Shown piece by piece: positions 1-6,324 of a stretch of 64,000 nucleotides of DNA; within the stretch, counting starts at the first letter, position 1; the number at the start of each line of letters is the position of its first letter. Where the stretch lies: NCBI RefSeq assembly GCF_042686175.1, contig NZ_JBHUOR010000018.1, forward strand, positions 40,861 to 104,860. The letters are read 5' to 3'. This DNA comes from Kurthia populi (GTDB lineage: Bacteria > Bacillota > Bacilli > Bacillales_A > Planococcaceae). The notes beneath the pieces are model-generated. The model ran no database searches. It was not told the DNA's origin and saw only the letters and a program-made list of their open reading frames with translations. The position numbers and the translations under genes were made by a program.

Positions 1-40
1 CCCTGTCAGTAATCTTGTGTTCGTGGCAAATACTAACCAC
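1..40 (-). CDS. DGR reverse transcriptase, first codons (partial)
   Basis: A GTG codon at 40..38 follows a strong ribosome site (AAGGAGG at 56..50, nine bases away), and the frame stays open to the window edge for 13 codons. It lies directly downstream of the template repeat, where the reverse transcriptase sits in the order avd-TR-RT. Too little protein is visible to recognise the RT domain itself, so the identity is inferred from the TR and Avd. In the BPP-1 system this enzyme copies TR RNA with adenine-specific errors. Confidence 0.55.
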   Translation of the reverse strand, partial: MVSICHEHKITDR

Positions 41-103
41 AGGAAATAACCTCCTTTGAATCTGTGAATTCAAAAATATGCTTTCGGCCACATAAGAGCC
101 TAC

Positions 104-264
104 TCAGTCTGTAAGTATTTTTTGTTTCGTCATCAAATCAGGACGGACGCCGTTGTTGCCGTTGTACGCGTTGTCGTTGTTGAGAGCCCCAGACAAGTTC
201 ACGTTACGCACGTTGTTCGAGTTGCCGGCGTTCGGCGAACGGAGAAGATACAGGTTATTCCCTA
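104..264 (-). repeat. DGR template repeat (TR)
   Basis: Read on the minus strand this region has an open frame translating as LYLLRSPNAGNSNNVRN and continuing VNLSGALNNDNAYNGNN then GVRPDL, ending at TGA (106..104). It has no start codon of its own. Twelve Asn codons are all AAC, plus GAC and TAC codons: the adenine-rich pattern that DGR templates use so that A-to-N changes alter surface residues without making stop codons. The RSP...N-rich...GVRPDL layout matches the end of known DGR target proteins with a C-type-lectin fold. It lies between avd and the presumed RT. The exact ends need alignment to the variable repeat. Confidence 0.9.
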
Positions 265-283
265 ATAACTAATAAATCGCATA

Positions 284-685
284 TTAAAAGCGCTGTTGGT
301 CTACTTTCATCCATTTTGCAGTCAAAAATTTGACGTTTAGGATTAGTTTCGTCCAGTATTCAGCGCTCTTTTCGTTTATGTAGCCTTGCTGCAGGCTTAA
401 ATCTACGTAGAACAAAAGTTCTTTGCAGTAAGTCAGTGCAAGGCGTTGTTTTTCCGCTCGGTTTTCTTTTTGCGAAGCATTTCGCGGATAAATTTCGTTC
501 GCTTCAAGTATAAATTCGTAAAGATTCATCACTTTATCTTGCATTCGGTTAACTAATGTAAAGCGCATGCTCTTTGGAAATCTCTTGGTGTTGTTGGTCA
601 TCTGCAGTGTATATGTGATTAAATCTCTACATTTCGAAAAGACAGCCATTTCGCTATCTTCTTTATTTACCATTCGGCGTTGCAT
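284..685 (-). CDS. avd: DGR accessory variability protein (Avd-like)
   Basis: The product has 133 residues, is almost entirely helical and basic, and begins with ATG behind GGAGG. The pattern of aromatic and basic residues (RDLITYTLQMTNNTKRFPKS then MRFTLVNRMQD, later KELLFYVDL, and a KFLTAKWMK tail) fits the four-helix-bundle Avd / 23S-rRNA-IVP-like family. In the Bordetella phage BPP-1 system Avd forms a basic pentameric barrel that binds the reverse transcriptase and TR RNA and is needed for mutagenic cDNA synthesis. The adjacent TR decides between the DGR role and the rRNA insertion-sequence role. It starts 19 bases after the stop of the preceding tail gene, so it is probably part of the late transcript. 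Confidence 0.82.
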   Translation of the reverse strand: MQRRMVNKEDSEMAVFSKCRDLITYTLQMTNNTKRFPKSMRFTLVNRMQDKVMNLYEFILEANEIYPRNASQKENRAEKQRLALTYCKELLFYVDLSLQQGYINEKSAEYWTKLILNVKFLTAKWMKVDQQRF

Positions 686-704
686 TTTTACAGGACCTCC
701 AAAA

Positions 705-1277
705 TTAAACTACAGATGTAAGTGTTACGTTGTACGTGGTAAATGGTGCGGTTGTCATCGTTTTATTCGTTGTATCAACTGATACTGCGGAACGTACAAG
801 ACGCGCACCTTTTTTGTAACCATGTGCAATATTGCCGCTCACCGTCACTTGATTACCGTTGATTGCTGAAATCAACACATCTTCTTCGTACGTATCATCG
901 AACAGCGTCGCTTCCGTGAATGGTGTAAGTGTTGATGCGTCATCTACAGTGATAATAGATGTATTAGCGTTAATAGCAGCTACAACAACCGCTCCACCAG
1001 TTTCGATATTCGTTGATGTACCGTCCAACGCGTCCGTAAACGCCCCGTTATTACCCGGTGCGCGGTCTGTTAATTGAAGTTGCAGTTGCATACGTTGTTG
1101 GTCTTTTTGTAGTTGCATGATATGATCAAATGCATTGTAAACGCCATTTTCGATGTTATTGATATAGTCAGCTAAAAATGGCGTACCTTCACTGAGTACT
1201 TCATCAATTTCTGGATCATAAATTTCATCGTACCAAGTACGCTTTTTATATGGATTTTCTTTTAATACTTCCACCAT
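705..1277 (-). CDS. Phage tail/baseplate-distal structural protein
   Basis: This 190-residue protein is encoded between the baseplate genes and the DGR. The first 80 residues are acidic and helical with a Gln-rich stretch (QLQKDQQRMQLQLQL); the rest is a beta-rich Thr/Val domain typical of short fibre or adaptor proteins. Its ATG overlaps the stop of the upstream gene (TAATG), indicating translational coupling. The C-terminus (TTYNVTLTSVV) has no similarity to the template repeat, so it is not the DGR target. The exact function is unknown; a fibre-attachment role is inferred from position. Confidence 0.55.
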   Translation of the reverse strand: MVEVLKENPYKKRTWYDEIYDPEIDEVLSEGTPFLADYINNIENGVYNAFDHIMQLQKDQQRMQLQLQLTDRAPGNNGAFTDALDGTSTNIETGGAVVVAAINANTSIITVDDASTLTPFTEATLFDDTYEEDVLISAINGNQVTVSGNIAHGYKKGARLVRSAVSVDTTNKTMTTAPFTTYNVTLTSVV

Positions 1278-1582
1278 TATTCTTCACCTACCATGATTTT
1301 TTGAGTGATTGGGAATGCGATGATGTACGGCTTATTACCTTTTTGATAATTAAGTACCTTCTCGACTAATGGACGCCCTTCGCTGTCCACTAGCACCGCT
1401 TTTGTGATTAAGCCACGTTCTTCCGTTAATCGTACATATTTACGCACTGTATTCTTTTCGATGCGCGCTAAATAAATTGGCTGCTCGGTTTCAACTCCTT
1501 CGACCGTCACGACTGCTTTTACAGCGAGTCGGTCCAAGAAATCTAATGTCGCATCAACCATATATTGTTTAATCTGGCTCAT
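1277..1582 (-). CDS. Hypothetical baseplate-region protein
   Basis: A 101-residue protein, probably small and beta-rich, with no motif I recognise. It starts at ATG behind AAGGAGG and overlaps the end of the upstream baseplate gene by ATGA; its own stop overlaps the next start. This tight coupling and its place between a DUF2612-like wedge protein and a fibre-proximal protein suggest a tail-tip component. The function is not known. Confidence 0.55.
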   Translation of the reverse strand: MSQIKQYMVDATLDFLDRLAVKAVVTVEGVETEQPIYLARIEKNTVRKYVRLTEERGLITKAVLVDSEGRPLVEKVLNYQKGNKPYIIAFPITQKIMVGEE

Positions 1583-2481
1583 TTGTTACCTCCTTGTCGT
1601 TGTCCTGTGCGGAATTTACCTGTTGTACGTGTGCGTTGTTCGTAGCCGTAAACATTCACACTTGATTCGACGTCTACGGCACTTTCTGTTCCATCTACAC
1701 GATCAGTACTAAAGCGATTCGTAACTTTGATTTCATTATCAAATGCGTACGGATCCGCTCCAAGTTCAAATGTTGCATCAACATATACACCATCAACACG
1801 TTCGGTGTTAAAACGATTGGTCATACGCGGACTTTCAATGAAACTATATGGCGTACCGCTCATTTCGAGCTCGCTCGCTGCTGTAGTGGCTTCGACTCTC
1901 GCACATCGGAAACGACCGCAAATATACGGATTTGTGATAAATGCATATGGTTTTGAGCTGTACTGCAAGTAATCACTCAAACCGCTTGCAAGCAGCATCA
2001 ATTTGACGCCACCCGCAACGAGCGATGTAAGTATTTCCTCGAATTGGTCCGTTGTGATGTTAGCGTCGTAGATTGTTTGGAGCGGTATTTCTTCAATCGC
2101 CATTGCTGCTGGCTCATTTAACAGCTCCCACAATTCAACGACTTTTACTTGTTGTTTTTCGACACCTAGCACATATGCAATCGCTGTGATTAAGCCGTTC
2201 AATGTACCATCTGCAAGGTTACGAGCAATCTTTGTTTTCAACATGATGCGATATACTTCGTCTGTTGCTGTACCCCGTGGTTGCACAACGTTTTGACCGA
2301 TTAAATCAAGCACTTTCCCTTCTGCATTGTCGATGCTGCGCCACTCGATAATACGATTGTTCGTTTCTTCTAATAGCTGTAATTCATCGCTAAACAACTG
2401 CATTAATTTGTATGTGTTACTTTCCTCGTCTTTACGAAAATGGTCTGTAAAGAGCGATACAAGTTGTTTTACGCTGTACAT
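1579..2481 (-). CDS. Baseplate wedge protein, DUF2612-like, with C-terminal repeats
   Basis: The N-terminal 170 residues resemble the DUF2612/YmfQ class that follows baseplate J in contractile tails (LDLIGQNV...PRGTATDEVYRIML...ARNLADGTLNGL). The C-terminal 130 residues hold about four degenerate copies of a unit near 35 residues, with the cores PYAFITNPYICGRF, PYSFIESPRMTNRF, PYAFDNEIKVTNRF and VYGYEQRTRTTGKF; the middle two are followed by N/STERVDG-like tails. The stop overlaps the J gene's neighbour on one side and the 101-residue gene on the other. The repeats may form a beta extension that binds the fibre. Confidence 0.7.
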   Translation of the reverse strand: MYSVKQLVSLFTDHFRKDEESNTYKLMQLFSDELQLLEETNNRIIEWRSIDNAEGKVLDLIGQNVVQPRGTATDEVYRIMLKTKIARNLADGTLNGLITAIAYVLGVEKQQVKVVELWELLNEPAAMAIEEIPLQTIYDANITTDQFEEILTSLVAGGVKLMLLASGLSDYLQYSSKPYAFITNPYICGRFRCARVEATTAASELEMSGTPYSFIESPRMTNRFNTERVDGVYVDATFELGADPYAFDNEIKVTNRFSTDRVDGTESAVDVESSVNVYGYEQRTRTTGKFRTGQRQGGNK

Positions 2482-3653
2482 TAAATCACCTCAATTGCAT
2501 TAGCAGATAACTGGGCGATTTGTGGACGTGACATTGTAACGTTGGCAGCACTAAATACTGCGTTGTCTGCTGATAATTCAATCGTCACATCATCAATGCC
2601 AGTGACCGCATATACACGAGCGATTAGTTTAGATAACACAACGTCCTCACCCATTGATAGCCCACTGTGTACCGTATCATCTTCATCTAAGCCACCTACG
2701 TAAGCGACCATCGCATTGCGTACTTGTCGATGGCCGTCTGCTTCAAATGAGATATTCGTTTTGAGTGTGACCTTCGCATAAATTTGTACGGTTTCTGCAC
2801 GAGTGAAACCGATTTTTTGTGTGTATTCTGCTTCATCTTCGATATTCACGATTGTTGTGCCGTAAGCCTGTACGCCTGCGCTTTTCTTGTTAAGTATTGC
2901 CTGGGCAATGTCTGTATCGTCACCGCCAAGCACGAAACACTGAATAGCTCGTGTAGGCGTACCGTATTCGTTCGTGGTGTCCTCTGGATTGTTGTCCACG
3001 TATACTGCTCGGATGTCTTGATTCTTCAATAATTCTGTACGAATAGATGAAACTGTGCCGTAGCCTTGTCCGCTAACTACTTCATCTGCTCGTTTACGTG
3101 CTTCAGCATCTGTTTCACGTTCGCGTCCATTTGCAATAGCGATAGGATTCGTTACACTCTCAACGCCTTGTAAGGGATTTAACAGCTTATTGATTTCGCC
3201 AATATCTGCATTGCCTACCGAGCCAAGTTCTCGTGCTACTACTTCGATTGTGATTGTTCCGTTTGAACTGATACGCTTTTCTTCCGCTGTGTAGTACAGC
3301 GTGTCATCTGCTTTACTTACGATTGTGCCAAAAGGAATCAGCGTGTTGGCTTCACCTGTGAAAGTTACATCACCGTATGCGCTTGACGCAGGATTTCGTG
3401 TGATGCCTGCATACACAAGTAAGTTATCTAACTGCTTCCCTTCCGCTGTATTACGATATGCGCTGTAGTAAACATTTTCGTTGTCTTGCCAGACGAGCGA
3501 TGTGGACCATGCGATGATTCGTAAGATAAAACCGAGTGCGGATCGTGACGATGTATTTGCATCTTGTCCGAATAATTCTTTTGCTTTTGATTCAGTACGA
3601 GCAAGAATTTCCTCGTAGGTTTCTCGCTTGTACCCTAATTTAGTTAGTGCCAT
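2481..3653 (-). CDS. Baseplate J-like protein
   Basis: The 390-residue product matches the baseplate J / gp47 family in length and pattern: N-terminal YEEILARTESKAKELFG, a central GNADIGEINKLL followed by NGREEETDAEARKR-type sequence (here NGRERETDAEARKRADE), and a beta-rich C-terminal domain. The family forms the wedge dimer of simple contractile tails. It starts at ATG after GGAGGTG and overlaps the upstream gp25-like gene by 14 bases. Its order after gp25 and before the DUF2612 protein is the usual one. Confidence 0.88.
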   Translation of the reverse strand: MALTKLGYKRETYEEILARTESKAKELFGQDANTSSRSALGFILRIIAWSTSLVWQDNENVYYSAYRNTAEGKQLDNLLVYAGITRNPASSAYGDVTFTGEANTLIPFGTIVSKADDTLYYTAEEKRISSNGTITIEVVARELGSVGNADIGEINKLLNPLQGVESVTNPIAIANGRERETDAEARKRADEVVSGQGYGTVSSIRTELLKNQDIRAVYVDNNPEDTTNEYGTPTRAIQCFVLGGDDTDIAQAILNKKSAGVQAYGTTIVNIEDEAEYTQKIGFTRAETVQIYAKVTLKTNISFEADGHRQVRNAMVAYVGGLDEDDTVHSGLSMGEDVVLSKLIARVYAVTGIDDVTIELSADNAVFSAANVTMSRPQIAQLSANAIEVI

Positions 3654-4008
3654 CTAAACTCACCTCCATTTCCATTTCATCGCCTGTCGCAATTTCTTCA
3701 ACTACAAACGACACATGCGCTGTACGTGAAGCTGTTTCTACTTCAACCTGTACCTCACCAACCAATTGCACACGCTCCTCGTTTGCGATTACTCTTGCTA
3801 CTTCAACGATGATTTCATCTGCTGTCGGTTTATTCATGAATACTTCTAAGTCTTTGCCGTATTCCTCGTCCAAAAACCATTCATTAAGCGCTGAACCGAG
3901 TTCAATTTCAAGACATTGTGCAATCTCGTATTTCCCTTCTGTAATGCCTGCGCCCGAAAAATCTAAGTCGTTGCCCCATTCGTTTTCATTCATACTCACT
4001 GTTTTCAT
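3640..4008 (-). CDS. Baseplate wedge protein, gp25/W-like
   Basis: The 122-residue acidic protein lies between the spike and J genes where the gp25-like wedge protein is found. The segment EIELGSALNEWFLDEEYGKDL...VIANEERVQLV matches the family's pattern in which an initial low-complexity stretch is followed by a helix and a short sheet. It overlaps both neighbours (ATGA with the spike gene). The assignment rests on position and a few motif residues. Confidence 0.7.
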   Translation of the reverse strand: MKTVSMNENEWGNDLDFSGAGITEGKYEIAQCLEIELGSALNEWFLDEEYGKDLEVFMNKPTADEIIVEVARVIANEERVQLVGEVQVEVETASRTAHVSFVVEEIATGDEMEMEVSLDGTN

Positions 4009-4445
4009 GCTCGTATTAGCACCCCCACGATAACGCTGTCCTGTAAGTTCATTACGCGTGATTTCTGCGGTAAGTAAGGTTGCTTTGTGTCAATGTCATC
4101 AAGTGAGCGCTGGGAAACGCTACATAGCACGATGTCGCCTTTTTTAAATACTGGCACAAAGTACACCGGCTCGTTAAATGTGATGCTGTAGTGATTTTCA
4201 AAACTACCTGGAATAAAAACTGAAATAGCTTTGGAATCATGTATTTCATAACGATGTTGAATACATGTAACACCTTCTACAATCGGCGGCACTTCTGCAT
4301 CTTCGTTGTACTCTTTACGCATCAACAAAGGCTGTATCGTAGCTTCTTGACCGTTCCACGATTCAATTCTAGCCGGGAAGGTTGTATTCGCCATTAACAG
4401 CGTTTGCGTTGTAATCATATCGAGCGTGTCCATTCCTTGCGGCAT
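4005..4445 (-). CDS. Baseplate spike protein, Gp138/gpV-like
   Basis: A 146-residue protein with the OB-fold N-terminus seen in Gp138-type spikes: TTFPARIESWNGQEATIQPL, then a VYFVPVFKKGDIVLCSVSQRSLDD segment typical of gpV-like proteins. Such proteins trimerise below the hub and pierce the host envelope. It lacks a long beta-helical needle, as in other short Gram-positive contractile phages. The gene is coupled by overlap to the hub gene upstream and the gp25-like gene downstream. Confidence 0.75.
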   Translation of the reverse strand: MPQGMDTLDMITTQTLLMANTTFPARIESWNGQEATIQPLLMRKEYNEDAEVPPIVEGVTCIQHRYEIHDSKAISVFIPGSFENHYSITFNEPVYFVPVFKKGDIVLCSVSQRSLDDIDTKQPYLPQKSRVMNLQDSVIVGVLIRA

Positions 4446-5260
4446 TAGCTCACCACCTCCAAATGCGTCTGAAAATCATCTTTTGTAGCGATGTGTTTAC
4501 CACCGATGACGCGGAATGTTCCAGTTACTGTCTTGCTGTGTAGCTTCAAGATAGCTGCTGTTTTCACACGATGCTGTAAGAGTGCTTCGATTTTGAAGCC
4601 CCTTGTCGATTTCTTCTGATATTTCTTTGTGAATCTCTCTGGCACACCTAAAAGACCTGTACTTGGCGATAACTCAAAGTTGATGTTGTCGCCTTTACGA
4701 ATATCTCGGATATACCATTGACCTAAGATTGGGTAAAACGATGCGCCACAGTCCTCTGCAAGCGATTTAATCGTGTCTACACCTTTCCCGTTACAGCTAT
4801 AGCCTTTTTTGTGTAGCTTGTCATTCGGCAACTCTAGCACCTTGATTTTCATGCCGATAGCATTTGCTACATCACGAATAATCGTGCTTGATTTAACAGC
4901 CTTTTTGTACGACTTCTCGACTTTTTTCTTGCTCTTTGTACCTTGTTCATCAACTACACGAATACGAGTAGCCCTGTCCTGCCCGACCTTATCGGACCAA
5001 ACAGCCGTAATCTTGCCACTAAGGATTTGACCTACATCACCTTCGTAGCCTGCGTTAAGCGTGAGCCGTTCCCCTTCTTTGATTTTCTCACGCGTGTCAT
5101 GGACTAGATTGTAGATTTTGATGATTGCGCTGTTAGGTAAATGGTCATCATCAAATGGCACTTCAAACTCGATGTGCAACATCTTATTCGTGATAGATAA
5201 GCCATTCGTTTTCACTTCAATCTTACGTTTCCATAGTTTAGCCAATCGATTCACCACCAT
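4445..5260 (-). CDS. Baseplate hub protein (late control D / gp44-like)
   Basis: The 271-residue protein sits between the plug and spike genes, where the central hub is encoded. It contains FDDDHLPNSAIIKIYNL and LTLNAGYEGDVGQILSGKI, matching the beta-barrel domain of hub proteins, followed by KSLAEDCGASFYPILGQWYI, the second family domain. The ATG at 5260 has no clear ribosome site; TTG at 5245 has GGTGGTGA five bases upstream and may be the true start. It overlaps the plug gene. Confidence 0.72.
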   Translation of the reverse strand: MVVNRLAKLWKRKIEVKTNGLSITNKMLHIEFEVPFDDDHLPNSAIIKIYNLVHDTREKIKEGERLTLNAGYEGDVGQILSGKITAVWSDKVGQDRATRIRVVDEQGTKSKKKVEKSYKKAVKSSTIIRDVANAIGMKIKVLELPNDKLHKKGYSCNGKGVDTIKSLAEDCGASFYPILGQWYIRDIRKGDNINFELSPSTGLLGVPERFTKKYQKKSTRGFKIEALLQHRVKTAAILKLHSKTVTGTFRVIGGKHIATKDDFQTHLEVVS

Positions 5261-5564
5261 TTTGCAAAATTAAAAACACTGTTTCATTGAGCGTGGCCCA
5301 AGTCACAGTGCTTTCATGATTTGATAAATCTAACGGTACAATCGTTTGTGCTGGGTGAGTGCGTGGGTCATACGTTGATGCAAACAACGCTTGCCCGTAC
5401 ACTAACTTTTCACCTGCTACAATCAATTGCTCGTCTTTGTATAAATCAACAGTGAAGAAATCGTATGTTTCGTTGTATCGTACATCTAACTTGTACTCGT
5501 CATTATCCAGTTCAATGATGAACTCATACGGTATCAAGTCTTTGTCGATTTCGATATATTCCAT
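5238..5564 (-). CDS. Baseplate plug protein (Pam3 gp18-like, DUF6983)
   Basis: The 108-residue protein contains EYKLDVRYNETYDFFTVDLY followed by LIVAGEKLVYGQALF, which matches the small plug-type domain described from the cyanophage Pam3 baseplate. In that structure the protein closes the hub lumen. Its position between the LysM tube-like protein and the hub fits. Identification is from memory of the family pattern. Confidence 0.68.
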   Translation of the reverse strand: MEYIEIDKDLIPYEFIIELDNDEYKLDVRYNETYDFFTVDLYKDEQLIVAGEKLVYGQALFASTYDPRTHPAQTIVPLDLSNHESTVTWATLNETVFLILQNGGESIG

Positions 5565-5577
5565 TACTTCACCTCAT

Positions 5578-6321
5578 TTATGGTAATTTCAGTATGACGC
5601 CAATTGGAATTTTGCGTGGTGGGTACTTGTTGAGTTTGTATAGTTCCTCCCACGTTGTACCGTATTTTTTAGCTAAATCCCAGTATGTGTCGCCACCTTT
5701 AACTTCATGCGTTGTCGCATCACTTTTAGAGCCACTCGTCTGCTTTGTACCACCGTTTGATTTGCCTTTAGCACCTTTTTTAGATGATTTCTTTTCATCA
5801 CCTGCAATGCGTACTTCTTGCAAGATAATCGTAAACTTATGGCCGTTGCCAATTTTCGTTTCAGATTCATACGTGAATTTGTTGATAAGGAAGTTGTTGC
5901 CTGTCCGACGACCAACGTAAGTTAATCGTTTCCCTTCGTTTTTGTACTTCCGAATCGCTTTGACCTTTTCTGCTACAGTATGCTTTTTATCACCAAAGAT
6001 AACACCTGTAATCGTGAGGACGTTTGCTCTGTCCTCTACATGGTCCGTAACGTCTTTGCCTTTTTCAACGGCATATTGTGGTATGTCAGCGTCATCTTGC
6101 CAGGATTCTTTCTCGACTAACAGATGTAGCTTGCCAAGTGTGGTCCTCGTCGTTTTAAACGGCTTTGATTTTGTTTTAGGTGACTTCACAACTTTCACTT
6201 TCGACTTCGGGCTTTTTTCACTAGGTTTCTTTGGATATTTCGTCTTGTCCTTTGGACTTTTCTCCGCAGGTTCTGTCGGATATTTTGTTGTGTCCTTTGG
6301 ACTTAATTCAATTGGATCCAT
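5578..6321 (-). CDS. LysM-domain tail protein (XkdP-like)
   Basis: The 247-residue protein has a Lys/Pro/Ser-rich N-terminal 55 residues made of imperfect repeats (ELSPKDTTKYPTEP, KSPKDKTKYPKKP, KSPKSKVKV), a central tail-hub-adaptor domain, a Gly/Lys/Ser linker, and a C-terminal LysM module (HEVKGGDTYWDLAKKYGTT...LKLP). LysM binds peptidoglycan or caps the tail channel in contractile systems. It starts four bases after the tape measure stop. It lacks a signal peptide, as expected for a virion protein. Confidence 0.85.
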   Translation of the reverse strand: MDPIELSPKDTTKYPTEPAEKSPKDKTKYPKKPSEKSPKSKVKVVKSPKTKSKPFKTTRTTLGKLHLLVEKESWQDDADIPQYAVEKGKDVTDHVEDRANVLTITGVIFGDKKHTVAEKVKAIRKYKNEGKRLTYVGRRTGNNFLINKFTYESETKIGNGHKFTIILQEVRIAGDEKKSSKKGAKGKSNGGTKQTSGSKSDATTHEVKGGDTYWDLAKKYGTTWEELYKLNKYPPRKIPIGVILKLP

Positions 6322-6324
6322 ACG

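Noticed and set aside
284..685. Avd-like gene considered as a 23S rRNA intervening-sequence protein
   Set aside because: No rRNA is near, and an AAC-rich template repeat follows immediately, which fits a DGR.
705..1277. Upstream gene considered as the DGR variable target
   Set aside because: Its C-terminus (TTYNVTLTSVV) does not resemble the template repeat translation; no variable repeat is visible there.
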